Origin: an uncultured Bacteroidota bacterium
Lineage (GTDB): Bacteria > Bacteroidota > Bacteroidia > Chitinophagales > Chitinophagaceae
Reading direction: 5' to 3'
Assembly (NCBI GenBank): GCA_903926855.1
Contig: CAIYKV010000147.1
Span: 1-44,850 of the forward strand
Length of the DNA stretch: 44,850 nt
In this document: in pieces, positions 29,114 through 39,712 of the stretch
How the letters are laid out: each line of letters opens with the position of its first letter
How positions within the stretch are numbered: position 1 is the stretch's first letter
Program-made: the position numbers and the translations under genes
Notes under the pieces: generated by a model
Told to the model about the DNA's origin: nothing
The model's database searches: none
Seen by the model: the letters and a program-made list of their open reading frames with translations, nothing else

Positions 29114-29761
29114 ATGCCCATCATTGCCCCATCTTTATTAAGTGCCGATTTCCTGAATCTTCAAAAGGATTGTACCATGCTGAATGAAAGCGATGCAGAT
29201 TGGTTTCATCTGGATGTGATGGATGGAAGTTTTGTTCCCAATATCAGCTTTGGGTTTCCGATCATTGAGAAAGTCAGAAAAGCAACTACCAAGATTTGTG
29301 ATGTGCACCTTATGATACTTGAACCCGGCAAATATGCAGAAGCTTTTAAAAAAGCCGGCGCAGATATACTTACTGTGCACATTGAAGCTTGTCCACACCT
29401 TCACAGAAATATTCAGCAGATCAAGGGGCTGGGTATGCGTGCCGGGGTTGCCTTGAACCCGCATACACCTGTGAGTTTATTATTAGACATCATTGATGAT
29501 GTGGATATGGTTTGTCTGATGAGTGTGAACCCGGGTTTTGGCGGACAGCAATTCATTCCCAATACCATTAATAAGATAAGGGCGCTGAAACATTTAATAA
29601 AAGACAAAGGACTGCATACACTGATTGAAATTGATGGCGGTGTAACTCTTGAAAATGCACCAGCTATCTTACATGCCGGCGCCGATGTACTGGTAGCTGG
29701 AAATACTGTATTCAAATCTGATGACCCGCAATCTACAATTGCTGCTTTAAAAAGTTTATAA
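29114..29761 (+). CDS. rpe: Ribulose-phosphate 3-epimerase
   Basis: IAPSLLSADFLNL, WFHLDVMDGSFVPNISFG, VCLMSVNPGFGGQQFIP, EIDGGVTLENAP, VAGNTVF. Confidence 0.97.
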   Translation: MPIIAPSLLSADFLNLQKDCTMLNESDADWFHLDVMDGSFVPNISFGFPIIEKVRKATTKICDVHLMILEPGKYAEAFKKAGADILTVHIEACPHLHRNIQQIKGLGMRAGVALNPHTPVSLLLDIIDDVDMVCLMSVNPGFGGQQFIPNTINKIRALKHLIKDKGLHTLIEIDGGVTLENAPAILHAGADVLVAGNTVFKSDDPQSTIAALKSL

Positions 29762-29947
29762 AACAGCCATAACAGCATTATCAATTCATTAAGGATTGAT
29801 AAGCGCATTGCTGGTAAACTGCCAGTCAATTGTTTGGCAATCTCTCTACCTGTAATCATTGGACAGCTAAGCTTGTTTTGAATAGTTTGTATTATACTAT
29901 CCACATCTGTGTATAAGAAATACTAGGTTTTTATGTTGTTCTCGGAT

Positions 29948-29955
29948 TAAATTTG
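29948..29955 (+). promoter_or_regulatory. Putative -7 element (TAAATTTG) upstream of phoH
   Basis: TAnnTTTG match 54 nt before the PhoH start; no clear -33. Confidence 0.35.
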
Positions 29956-30009
29956 GAATAGATGTTATTTCAGCTCTTACCACATTTCAAACCCATTAAA
30001 CCGTAAAAT

Positions 30010-30993
30010 TTGACTGAGACTATTATTAACCTCGAATCCGTTAATCCCATTGAATTTTTTGGCGTAAACAACGGAAAGTTAGATTTGCTGAAAAAGAAAT
30101 TCCCACTGTTAAAGATCCTCTCCCGCGGGACACAATTAAAACTGAGCGGGGCCCCAGAGCAAATAGAAACAGCAAAAGAAAAAATCGTTTTGATCATTCA
30201 GTACCTGGAACGTAATGGGCATCTGAGTGAAAATTATTTTGAACAGATTCTTGGTGGAGACGATGCGGAAACTGTTGACAATTTTATTGACAGTAATCCC
30301 AATGATATCCTCGTTTTTGGCCCGAATGGCAAAACCGTAAGGGCACGTACACAGAACCAGAAAAAAATGGTGCAGGCAGTAGACCGAAACGATATTGTTT
30401 TCGCGATCGGACCAGCCGGAACAGGTAAAACCTACACAGCGGTAGCATTGGCTGTAAGGGCATTGAAGAACAAGCTGGTAAAAAAAATCATCCTGACACG
30501 TCCGGCGGTGGAAGCAGGTGAAAGTCTTGGATTTTTACCCGGAGATCTGAAAGAAAAGATTGATCCTTATCTGCGACCATTGTATGATGCATTGGATGAT
30601 ATGATCCCTGCTGATAAGCTGGGTTATTATATGAGCACACGTACTATTGAGATTGCCCCATTAGCCTATATGCGTGGCCGTACTCTCGACAATGCGTTTA
30701 TTATTCTGGATGAGGCACAGAATACCAATGACCTGCAGTTAAAAATGTTTTTAACAAGGATTGGCGCAAATGCAAAAGCCATTATTACTGGTGATCCTAC
30801 TCAGGTAGATCTGCCCAGAAATATGCGTAGCGGACTGGAAAAATCAACTCGGATACTGAAAAACGTTGACGGTATTGCACACATAGAATTAAACGAAGAA
30901 GATGTGGTACGTCACCGTTTGGTAAAAGCCATTATACGGGCCTATGAGAAAGAAAAAGAGAAAGAGGATGCAGAAACGGGATACCATAAATAA
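30010..30993 (+). CDS. phoH: PhoH family ATPase
   Basis: FAIGPAGTGKTYTAVALAVRAL, ILTRPAVEAGESLGFLPGDLKEKIDPYLRPLYDAL, FIILDEAQNT, ITGDPTQVDLP; starts with TTG. Confidence 0.95.
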   Translation: MTETIINLESVNPIEFFGVNNGKLDLLKKKFPLLKILSRGTQLKLSGAPEQIETAKEKIVLIIQYLERNGHLSENYFEQILGGDDAETVDNFIDSNPNDILVFGPNGKTVRARTQNQKKMVQAVDRNDIVFAIGPAGTGKTYTAVALAVRALKNKLVKKIILTRPAVEAGESLGFLPGDLKEKIDPYLRPLYDALDDMIPADKLGYYMSTRTIEIAPLAYMRGRTLDNAFIILDEAQNTNDLQLKMFLTRIGANAKAIITGDPTQVDLPRNMRSGLEKSTRILKNVDGIAHIELNEEDVVRHRLVKAIIRAYEKEKEKEDAETGYHK

Positions 30994-31027
30994 CTAGCAG
31001 TTTCTGGCCGCTGGCTAATTGCATTAT

Positions 31028-31067
31028 AAATAGAGGGGCTCTATCGGTTGATAGAGCCCCTCTATTT
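31028..31067. terminator. Bidirectional terminator between convergent phoH and ribBA
   Basis: Perfect 18-bp stem AAATAGAGGGGCTCTATC / GATAGAGCCCCTCTATTT with GGTT loop. Confidence 0.93.
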
Positions 31068-31086
31068 ATCTATATACTTTGTTAAG

Positions 31087-32289
31087 TTATTTGCCTAAAA
31101 TCTCGTGCCCTAGTTTGTCTCTTTTGGTTTCCAGGTATTTTAAGTTATGAGAATTGGGGTTCATTTCGATAGGAACTATCTCTACAATTTCAATCCCATA
31201 TCCATTCAAACCGGCACGTTTACGTGGATTATTGCTCATTAATTTGAGACTGGTAGCCCCAAGGTAACGAAGTATTTGTGCACCAACCCCATAATCTCTT
31301 TCATCCATTCCAAAACCCAAATGCAAATTGGCTTCTACCGTATCCATTCCTTCTTCCTGTAACTTATAGGCTTTTAGTTTATTGATCAGGCCAATCCCCC
31401 TGCCCTCCTGGTTCATATAAAGTATGATTCCCTTACCCTCATTTTCTACCATTGCCATTGCCTTATGTAATTGTTCTCCGCAATCGCAACGAAAACTGCC
31501 CAATATATCCCCGGTAAAACAACTGCTGTGAACACGGGTTAATACCGGCTCCCCTTTTTGCCAGCTTCCTTTAATTAATGCGAGATGTTCTGCTCCGGTT
31601 GTCTTTTCCTTAAAAGCCACCAGGGTAAAATGCCCGTATTTGGTAGGCATATCCACCCTTACCAATTCCTCAATCAAAGAATCTATTCTTAAGCGATAAT
31701 CAATCAGGTCTTTGATGGATATAATTTTCAAAGAAAATTTCTGCGCAATCTCCAATAACTCTGGCAACCTAGCCATGGTACCATCTTCATTCATTACTTC
31801 CACCAAAACTCCGGCTGGTTCCAAACCAGCCAGTCTTGCCAAATCAACAGCAGCTTCTGTATGCCCCGTTCTTCTTAATACCCCACCCGCTTTTGCACGT
31901 AAAGGGAAAATATGACCGGGCCTTCCCAAATCTGAAGGCTTTGTATGTGGGTTAACCAATGCCTGTATGGTTTTTGCCCTGTCGTGGGTAGATATTCCCG
32001 TAGTAGTTCCCTGTCCAATTAAATCAACAGATACCGTAAATGCCGTTTCATGCAACGAGGTATTAGAACTAACCATGGGCTCCAATCCCAATTCCAGACA
32101 ACGCTCTTCAGTTAAGGCTGCGCAGATCAGTCCACGCCCCTCCCTACTCATAAAATTGATTATTTCAGGAGTTGTATGCGTCGCTGCAATAATAAAATCC
32201 CCTTCATTTTCCCTGTCTTCATCATCCACCACAATCACCATCTTTCCGGTACGTATATATTCAATCGCTTCCTCGATCCTGTTTAACAT
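31087..32289 (-). CDS. ribBA: Bifunctional 3,4-dihydroxy-2-butanone-4-phosphate synthase / GTP cyclohydrolase II
   Basis: [80 protein letters not shown]. Confidence 0.97.
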   Translation of the reverse strand: MLNRIEEAIEYIRTGKMVIVVDDEDRENEGDFIIAATHTTPEIINFMSREGRGLICAALTEERCLELGLEPMVSSNTSLHETAFTVSVDLIGQGTTTGISTHDRAKTIQALVNPHTKPSDLGRPGHIFPLRAKAGGVLRRTGHTEAAVDLARLAGLEPAGVLVEVMNEDGTMARLPELLEIAQKFSLKIISIKDLIDYRLRIDSLIEELVRVDMPTKYGHFTLVAFKEKTTGAEHLALIKGSWQKGEPVLTRVHSSCFTGDILGSFRCDCGEQLHKAMAMVENEGKGIILYMNQEGRGIGLINKLKAYKLQEEGMDTVEANLHLGFGMDERDYGVGAQILRYLGATSLKLMSNNPRKRAGLNGYGIEIVEIVPIEMNPNSHNLKYLETKRDKLGHEILGK

Positions 32290-32596
32290 ATTACTGATTT
32301 ATTCTCCAAAATTACAACCCATAACGCGTAAATAGGATGGTAAAAAATAAGCTTGGCGATATTTTACCAATAACGAAAATCAATAGCTACCCAATTATTC
32401 CTATTCAGACTGATAAAAAGCATATCTGAACTGAAAACTGAGCCATCAGGCAGTTTCCCATCCACCTACAAATTACTTCACTAAAATGCGGAAAACTATC
32501 CAAAAAGAGGGCGTTTTTTCACTAGCAGTTCTGCGGTAAATACCTAATGATATAACCCTCTTTGCTTAGTTAATTAGCCATATAAAAATTAAGGAA

Positions 32597-35500
32597 ATGG
32601 TTTTAAAAAAATTAGTCAGAAAGGAATTAATATTATACCTGTTTTCCTTTTCCGCTGTAGCCCAAAATACAACAGGAGATATTGGTGGAACAGTAAAAAC
32701 CCTTACCGGAGAAATTCTCGCAGGTGCCACTATAAAATTGCTGCATGAACCTACAGGCTTATTGCTGTATTCGCAAAGCCGGAGCAGGGGAAATTACAGA
32801 ATACCAGGACTTGTACCCGGTGGTCCATATACACTAGAAGTGTCATTTATAAACTTCCTGAATCAGAAAAAAACAGGGATTTATATTCAATTAGGTGAAG
32901 AAAAAATAATTGATTTCCAATTAGAAAAACAAAGTATCCGATTAGGGGAAGTCCGAGTTTTTGGATCACGCAAAAAAAACGAACCAGGCTGGGATGGCGG
33001 GAATATTCTTACAGAAGAAAGAATATTGAGCACACCCTCAGTAGGCAGGAATTTGCAAGATTATCTTCGGAATTTTCCGCAAGCAAAACTTGTGTCGGGA
33101 AATGAAGGCGCCGTATCAATAGCTGGTCAGAATAACCGATTCAATGCATTTTATATCGACGGAGCAATCAGCAATGATGTATTTGGTCTGGCAGCTTCCG
33201 GCACCAATGGCGGTCAGGCTGGTATTTCACCTGTCTCCATGGAAGCGATTCATCAATTGCAAATGACCATTCATCCGTTTGATGCTTCTTTGGGAAATTT
33301 TACAGGTGCTGGTATCAATGCAGTGACAAAATCAGGTACCAACCGGCAAACCAGTTCTGTGTATCATTTTTTCTCCAATGCCAATTTCATCGGCAAAACA
33401 CCAACCGGATCAAAACAATTAGCCACTAAAGCCGATGGTTTTCAGATGCAGCAATTCGGGGCGAGCTTACAGGGACCAATCTCTATCAATAAAATTTTTT
33501 ATTTTTTTAATTTTGAACTGCAAAGAGATACTCGACCGCAACCATTCTCTTTTAGTGATTATAGAGGTAACACCCATACAAGCCAGCTATTGAACATTTT
33601 AGCGAATACGCTGAAGGGGACTTATGACTATGAGCCAGGCGGGTTTATAAATAATCCCGAAACCTTGCATGCAGACAGATTGACTGCACGTATTGATTGG
33701 GTTGCCAACAACAAGCATAAAATTTCTTTGAGTACCCGCTATTTGCAGGCGCAAAAAGAGAATACCAATGCAAACAATTCTTCGGTGATTCATTTCAGAA
33801 ATGATGGTTATCTTTTGAATACCCATACCCATTCATTTTCCCTGGAATTAAAAAGCAATTTCCTGAGAAACAATGCCAACCAATTCATGCTCACCTATAC
33901 TCAGGTGAAAGATGACCGCGATCCTTTAGGAAAACCTTTTCCCAGGGTACGTATCAATGATGGCAATGGCGCTTTCCTTTTTGGAACAGATAATAGTTCT
34001 ACCAACAATCTGCTGATACAACAAAATTGGAGTTTGTTTGAAAAGTATAGTTTTACGATTTTAAAACATGCCATCAGCCTGGGAATGGATTGCGAATACA
34101 GTAAAGTAATGAATACATTTATTCAAAATAGTTTTGGCAATTATACCTATTTTTCAATTGCCGATTTTCTTACAAATGCAAAACCTACTTATTATCAATT
34201 GGGGTTTTCCCCACGAGATCCGCAAAACAAAGATCATTCGAAAACCGCTGCCCATTTCTCAATCCTCAAAACAGCCATTTTTGTGAATGACAAAATTCGG
34301 GTTAGACCCAATTTTTATGTACAATATGGAGTGCGAGTTGACCAGTACCATTTTATCAACTCCCCTATTGCAAATGATTACACCAATCAGATAGCCATCC
34401 CACAGTATGAAAAATATTGGGATTTACAAGATGCAAGATCAGGGGATGCATTATCTGTTCCTGTTTCAATTTCCCCGAGATTGGGCTTCCGTTATGGCTT
34501 TGTAAAAAACCGTGTTCAATTAAGTGGTGGTGTAGGATTATTTACTGGCAGAATCCCGCTTGCCTGGCCGGGCGGAACTTATCAAAATAATGGATTATTT
34601 GTAGGCGGATATACGGCTGCTCCGGCACAGTTGAATACCATCCGTTTCAGGCCCAATCCATACCAGCAATGGACACCGGCAGAATTGGGCGTCACTGCCA
34701 ATAGTACTACTCTTAATCTGATAGCCAAACAATTCAGTATGCCCCAATTGCTAAGGGCATCATTAGGACTTGAATTGGATTTGCCAAATAACTGGACTGT
34801 AAAGACAGAGATGATGTTAAGCCAACATACAAACGGTATCAAGTATACCAATATAAATATTTTACCTCCGAATGCAAATGCAAAAGGACCGGATAACCGC
34901 TCAGTATATACCATCCTCAACAACGGAAAAATCCCCTTAGAGAGTAATGGATCTAATCCATATAACTATGCAATATTACTGAGCAATTATCGGGGTGACA
35001 ATGGTTTTGCAAAAGATTTTACCGCCGCGATAACCAAAAAAGATCATACGGGTTTATTGCTGGAAGGCTCCTATCATTTTTCTCATTCTGTAACCTTACA
35101 TGATGGCACGAGTTCTGTCAATCAAAGTCAATGGAGGTTTATGGAAACTGTACATGGAAGGAATTCTATTTCATTATCTACTTCCGATTTTAGTGCCGGG
35201 CATAAGATAATGCTGGTATTCAGTAAGCGATTACAAAGCCTCAGAAAAAAATACCAAACCACGATCTCCTTTTCGTATACAGGTGAATCAGGTTCGGGAT
35301 TAAGCTATGTTTATAGCAATGGTAGTATGACAAGAGATGATGGAATCAATGGAGGAAATGACCTGATATATATACCTACCGCAAAAGATCTGGACGGAAT
35401 GATTTTCTTACCTTATACAACAGGAATGCAGGTAGTAACTGCAGAGCAGCAAAAAGGAGCGTTTGAAAAATACATATCACGGGATAGATATCTCAATCAA

Positions 35501-35866
35501 CAAAGAGGCAATTATGTAGAAAGAAATGGAAGCCGAACTCCTTTTACCCATATTGTTGATTTCAAAATAAAACAAGAACTGAATTTTGTGATATCCGGAA
35601 AGAAATACCAGGTTCAATTAAGTCTAGATGTATTTAATATCAGCAATCTTATTAACCGTAACTGGGGGCGCAGGTATTACCAGCCAAATGATAATTTTGC
35701 CCCTCTTGCTTTTATGGGATATCTGAGTGAGACCCAGCTAATTCCTCAATACCGATTTGATCCAAATCAATTACAGTCTGTTCCCTGGATAGTAAGTAAT
35801 AGTCTTTCCCCCTCTTTTACTGCAAGATGGATGGCACAAATGGGTATCCGTTTTACTATTTACTGA
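32597..35866 (+). CDS. Oar-like TonB-dependent receptor with N-terminal carboxypeptidase-regulatory-like domain
   Basis: 1089 aa; GDIGGTVKTLTGEILAGATIKLLHEPTG..., VGRNLQDYLRNFPQAKLVSG plug, GNFTGAGINAVTKSGTN, aromatic C-terminus GIRFTIY. Confidence 0.9.
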   Translation: MVLKKLVRKELILYLFSFSAVAQNTTGDIGGTVKTLTGEILAGATIKLLHEPTGLLLYSQSRSRGNYRIPGLVPGGPYTLEVSFINFLNQKKTGIYIQLGEEKIIDFQLEKQSIRLGEVRVFGSRKKNEPGWDGGNILTEERILSTPSVGRNLQDYLRNFPQAKLVSGNEGAVSIAGQNNRFNAFYIDGAISNDVFGLAASGTNGGQAGISPVSMEAIHQLQMTIHPFDASLGNFTGAGINAVTKSGTNRQTSSVYHFFSNANFIGKTPTGSKQLATKADGFQMQQFGASLQGPISINKIFYFFNFELQRDTRPQPFSFSDYRGNTHTSQLLNILANTLKGTYDYEPGGFINNPETLHADRLTARIDWVANNKHKISLSTRYLQAQKENTNANNSSVIHFRNDGYLLNTHTHSFSLELKSNFLRNNANQFMLTYTQVKDDRDPLGKPFPRVRINDGNGAFLFGTDNSSTNNLLIQQNWSLFEKYSFTILKHAISLGMDCEYSKVMNTFIQNSFGNYTYFSIADFLTNAKPTYYQLGFSPRDPQNKDHSKTAAHFSILKTAIFVNDKIRVRPNFYVQYGVRVDQYHFINSPIANDYTNQIAIPQYEKYWDLQDARSGDALSVPVSISPRLGFRYGFVKNRVQLSGGVGLFTGRIPLAWPGGTYQNNGLFVGGYTAAPAQLNTIRFRPNPYQQWTPAELGVTANSTTLNLIAKQFSMPQLLRASLGLELDLPNNWTVKTEMMLSQHTNGIKYTNINILPPNANAKGPDNRSVYTILNNGKIPLESNGSNPYNYAILLSNYRGDNGFAKDFTAAITKKDHTGLLLEGSYHFSHSVTLHDGTSSVNQSQWRFMETVHGRNSISLSTSDFSAGHKIMLVFSKRLQSLRKKYQTTISFSYTGESGSGLSYVYSNGSMTRDDGINGGNDLIYIPTAKDLDGMIFLPYTTGMQVVTAEQQKGAFEKYISRDRYLNQQRGNYVERNGSRTPFTHIVDFKIKQELNFVISGKKYQVQLSLDVFNISNLINRNWGRRYYQPNDNFAPLAFMGYLSETQLIPQYRFDPNQLQSVPWIVSNSLSPSFTARWMAQMGIRFTIY

Positions 35867-35899
35867 GTAAGTTTTTATCGGAATTGAAACAAATCAAAC

Positions 35900-36715
35900 T
35901 TATTTACCCCAGCCCCATTTCAGAAACTCAGGAAATGCAGAAGCCCAGGTTGACACATCATGCTTTCCCTCTTCCAGTTCTAAATAATGGATATGTTCCT
36001 CAGTATACCCTTTTGCTTTTAATTCAACAATCAGGTCCAGGGCATCATCAATAGAATCAATTATTCCGTTTTGATTCCTGTCAGCCGTCTCATCTAATCT
36101 GCCACATTCAATAAAAATTTTCAGCCAGGGATAAAAACCACCTTTTCGCACCTGTAAGTGCATTAATTTATCCTGTTCTTCATCATATCCATCCTCATAG
36201 CCTTTTCTCCGCCACCATAATGAAGGACTGAACAAACCTACTTTTCCGAATTCACTAGCCTGGTTCCATACAATATCCAAAGCACTTAATGCCCCTAAGG
36301 AAAATCCTGCAAATGATTTGTGTTTGAAAGTAGGTGTATTATATTTTTTACGAATAAATGGAATCAATTCATCAAAAATGAATTTGGAATAAAGTCCCGC
36401 TTTTGCCCCTCTCCCTTTATAATCAGCCGAATAAGCCGTTCCATATTCCATTCTTCTGTCGTGACCGCAATGAATTCCCACGCATAATAAAGGTTCAATG
36501 GAATTAGTGGCGAGTAACTCAGCAAGAATTTCTTCAAAGGGCATTTTTATCAGATCCTGGCCATCATTGATCAATAAAAGACTTAACGGAATCGTATTAT
36601 CTGATACAAGAGGAAGGTATACATCAACGATCACATGTCTTTCCAGGTATTCTGAGATAAGGGTGATTTGTTCTACGGTTACAGACGAAACTGTATTTGG
36701 GGTATTATCGGCCAT
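35900..36715 (-). CDS. Alpha/beta hydrolase-fold esterase (enterochelin esterase/esterase D-like)
   Basis: 271 aa; HVIVDVYLP, LLINDGQDL, ELIPFIRKKYNT, SFAGFSLGALSALDIVW (GFSLG nucleophile), SPSLWWRRKG, EGKHDVSTW. Confidence 0.85.
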   Translation of the reverse strand: MADNTPNTVSSVTVEQITLISEYLERHVIVDVYLPLVSDNTIPLSLLLINDGQDLIKMPFEEILAELLATNSIEPLLCVGIHCGHDRRMEYGTAYSADYKGRGAKAGLYSKFIFDELIPFIRKKYNTPTFKHKSFAGFSLGALSALDIVWNQASEFGKVGLFSPSLWWRRKGYEDGYDEEQDKLMHLQVRKGGFYPWLKIFIECGRLDETADRNQNGIIDSIDDALDLIVELKAKGYTEEHIHYLELEEGKHDVSTWASAFPEFLKWGWGK

Positions 36716-36921
36716 ATTTTCAAAAATAATGTAATGGTAACAATTTATTTGAATAGAAATTTCAAAGAAGGCATATCTGGGATTGGGCTATGGTAAAATC
36801 CGCTTCCTGAAAAGAGGGGGGTTAGGTAAAAACGCTTTTTTTATTTCAATTCAGTTTTCTTAAATTGACAGTTAAAAGGCCCCAGGCACTGTTCGTTTTA
36901 CTCATCAAACACCTATGCATC

Positions 36922-37875
36922 ATGAAAAAGATTGGTATCTTATTTGGCCAGGAAAGAAGTTTTCCACTGGCTTTTGTTGAGAGAATCAACAGCAAAAATA
37001 TTCCCGGAATTACTGCTGAACCCGTTCGGATTGATAAAGTAATGCAGGGGGAACCCAGCGGTTATGCCGTTATTATTGACAGGATCAGCCAGGATATCCC
37101 TTTTTACCGGGCTTATCTTAAAAACGCAGCTTTATGTGGTACGGCAGTAATTAATAACCCTTTTTGGTGGAGTGCTGATGAAAAATTTTTCAATAATTGT
37201 CTGGCTACCAAAATTGATGTCCCAGTTCCTAAAACAGTGATTCTTCCTTCCAGGGATTTACCACCGGATACTTCTGATCAGTCATTTAGTAATCTGGCTT
37301 ACCCACTCGACTGGGAAGGGATATTTCAATATGTTGGCTTCCCTGCTTATATGAAACCTTTTGCAGGTGGCGGTTGGAAGAATGTTTATAAGCTGACCGA
37401 TATGGATGATTTTTTTGAAAAGCATAGTGAAACCAATCAATTAGTGATGTTGCTGCAGGAAGAGATCATTTTTGAAGAATATTATCGGTGTTATTGTATT
37501 GGCGGAAAACATGTTCGAATCATGTCTTATGAACCACGTAACCCGCACCACCTGCGATATGTAGCCGATTTCAAACCTTCAGCTGAAAAACTGAAACTCA
37601 TGGAAGATATTGTTCTTCGGATCAACAAATATCTTGGTTATGATTTCAATACGGTAGAACTGGCGCTTAGAGATGGTATTCCTTATGCCATTGATTTCTG
37701 TAATCCGGCACCGGATGCGGATATCAAAAGCGTTGGGCAGGAAAATTTTGACTGGGTAGTAGAAACCGCTGCCAACTATGCTATCGAAAAAGCACAATCA
37801 TTGGTAGAAGGTGGAGATAATTTAACCTGGGGTGAGTATATCAAAAGAGGGAGTACCGGCAAGAAATTATATTAA
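36922..37875 (+). CDS. ATP-grasp domain protein
   Basis: ORF track 36865-37875; likely ATG 36922 (MKKIGILFGQERSFP); FPAYMKPFAGGGWKNVYKL, MLLQEEIIFEEYYRCYCIGGKHVRIMSYEPR, FNTVELALRDGIPYAIDFCNPAPDAD. Confidence 0.85.
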   Translation: MKKIGILFGQERSFPLAFVERINSKNIPGITAEPVRIDKVMQGEPSGYAVIIDRISQDIPFYRAYLKNAALCGTAVINNPFWWSADEKFFNNCLATKIDVPVPKTVILPSRDLPPDTSDQSFSNLAYPLDWEGIFQYVGFPAYMKPFAGGGWKNVYKLTDMDDFFEKHSETNQLVMLLQEEIIFEEYYRCYCIGGKHVRIMSYEPRNPHHLRYVADFKPSAEKLKLMEDIVLRINKYLGYDFNTVELALRDGIPYAIDFCNPAPDADIKSVGQENFDWVVETAANYAIEKAQSLVEGGDNLTWGEYIKRGSTGKKLY

Positions 37876-37958
37876 ACAGTTAGTGTCTGCTGCTGACAGT
37901 CTGGTGGTGATTGAAATAAGCCAACCCATCAGTAATACATGATAAACCAAACCGTATT

Positions 37959-39068
37959 ATGGCAAATCTGAGTTACAAACATTTTACTTTAGGTGTTGAA
38001 GAAGAGTATATGGTACTTGACCCGGTTACGAGGGAATTGAAAAGTCATGAGCAAAAGATTGTAGTAGAGGGACAAAAAATCCTGAAAGACAAAGTAAAAG
38101 CAGAAATGCACCAGGCGGTTGTGGAAGTGGGTACAGATATTTGCAAGGATATTGAAGAAGCCTATAATGATGTTGCTTCACTGAGAGGCAATATCGCCCA
38201 GATCGCGGGTGATCTTGGTTTATGGGTAGGCGCTTCCGGAACCCATCCGTTTAGCCATTGGGAAACCCAACTGATTACGGACCATGTTCGTTATAACCAG
38301 ATTGTGAATGAGCTACAGGAAGCGGCGCGAAGTAACCTGATTTTTGGATTGCATGTGCATGTAGGCATGGAAGACCGAAAAATGGCCATCCATATCGCGA
38401 ACACAGCCCGTTATTTTTTACCCCATGTGTATGCACTTAGCACCAATTCTCCTTTTTGGGAGGGACGGGATACGGGGTATAAATCATTCCGTACAAAAAT
38501 ATTTGACAAATTTCCAAGGACAGGGATCCCCGATTATTTTGAAAGTATTGAGGCATATGAAAATTATGTAAACCTGCTTATCAAAACCAATTGTATTGAT
38601 AATGCGAAAAAGATATGGTGGGATCTTCGGGTGCATCCTTTTTTCAATACGGTTGAATACCGGATTTGTGATGTGCCGATGACCATAAATGAAACAATTA
38701 CAATCGCTGCGCTTTTTCAGGCAATTACAGCTAAAATTTATAAGCTAAGAAGTCAGAATATGAACTATATGATCTACCAAAGATCATTGATCAATGAGAA
38801 CAAATGGAGGGCCAGCAGGTATGGAATTGATGGCAGTCTTATTGATTTTGGTAAAGAAACCGAAGTAAATACCCGTTCCCTTATCTACGAATTGCTCGAT
38901 TTTGTAGATGATGTAGTGGATGAACTGGGTAGTCGCCATATCGTCAATCATGTAGCCCGGATCTTTGAAACGGGTACAGGTGCGGACCGCCAGTTGGCCG
39001 TTTTCAGGGAAAAAAATGACCTGATAAGCGTGGTTGACTATATTCATGACCAGTTTCTGGCAATTTAA
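37959..39068 (+). CDS. Carboxylate-amine ligase, GCS2/YbdK family
   Basis: 369 aa; FTLGVEEEYMVLDPVTREL, GLHVHVGMEDRKMAI, STNSPFWEGRDTGYKSFRT, WWDLRVHPFFNTVEYRICDVP. Confidence 0.92.
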   Translation: MANLSYKHFTLGVEEEYMVLDPVTRELKSHEQKIVVEGQKILKDKVKAEMHQAVVEVGTDICKDIEEAYNDVASLRGNIAQIAGDLGLWVGASGTHPFSHWETQLITDHVRYNQIVNELQEAARSNLIFGLHVHVGMEDRKMAIHIANTARYFLPHVYALSTNSPFWEGRDTGYKSFRTKIFDKFPRTGIPDYFESIEAYENYVNLLIKTNCIDNAKKIWWDLRVHPFFNTVEYRICDVPMTINETITIAALFQAITAKIYKLRSQNMNYMIYQRSLINENKWRASRYGIDGSLIDFGKETEVNTRSLIYELLDFVDDVVDELGSRHIVNHVARIFETGTGADRQLAVFREKNDLISVVDYIHDQFLAI

Positions 39069-39129
39069 TAACTTAGCCGGGAGATTGAATTGTTAAAGAA
39101 CCCTAAATAACAGGCAACGAACCTGCTTA

Positions 39130-39711
39130 TTGGGGTATCTAACTATTGGCCAAACCTCTAAAACTACCCTATCTGTGACAGAGTACGAACTCATTGAAGG
39201 CTGCATCAGGCAGGATGCCCGTTGCCAGCGCATGCTTTTTGACAGGTATGCAGGCAAGATGATGGGCGTATGCCTAAGGTATGCAAATGACTCAATGGAA
39301 GCCGAGGACATGCTCCAGGATGCTTTTATTAAAGTTTTCCAGTATATAGGACAATTTAAGTTTGAGGGGGCTTTTGAGGGTTGGATCCGACGGATTGTTG
39401 TAAATACCGCGATTCGCCATCTGGAGAAGAAGAAATTGCATTTTAAGGATATTGATGACAATAGTCAGGATGCACCACAGATTGATCCTCAGGCCTATAC
39501 ACATCTGGGGCAGGATGATCTGATGAAACTGATTAACCAGTTACCGGAAGGCTACCGCATGGTATTTAACCTGAATGCGATTGAAGGATATAGCCATGAA
39601 GAAATTGCTGTGATGCTGAATATCCAACCGGGTACCAGCCGCAGTCAATTAGTAAAAGCACGTAAAATGCTGCAATACCAAATCATACAACTGCAAAAAA
39701 TTGCTGTATAG
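39130..39711 (+). CDS. ECF-type RNA polymerase sigma factor
   Basis: 193 aa; EAEDMLQDAFIKVFQYIGQFKFEGAFEGWIRRIVVNTAIRHLEKKK; region 4 YRMVFNLNAIEGYSHEEIAVMLNIQPGTSRSQLVKARKMLQ. Confidence 0.95.
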   Translation: MGYLTIGQTSKTTLSVTEYELIEGCIRQDARCQRMLFDRYAGKMMGVCLRYANDSMEAEDMLQDAFIKVFQYIGQFKFEGAFEGWIRRIVVNTAIRHLEKKKLHFKDIDDNSQDAPQIDPQAYTHLGQDDLMKLINQLPEGYRMVFNLNAIEGYSHEEIAVMLNIQPGTSRSQLVKARKMLQYQIIQLQKIAV

Positions 39712-39712
39712 A

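Noticed and set aside
29413-29904. 163-aa minus-strand ORF over rpe
   Set aside because: Antisense to the highly conserved ribulose-phosphate epimerase; no domain recognised.
32597-35866. Considered a polysaccharide utilisation (SusC/SusD) locus
   Set aside because: The receptor is Oar-like and no SusD homologue or glycoside hydrolase follows it.
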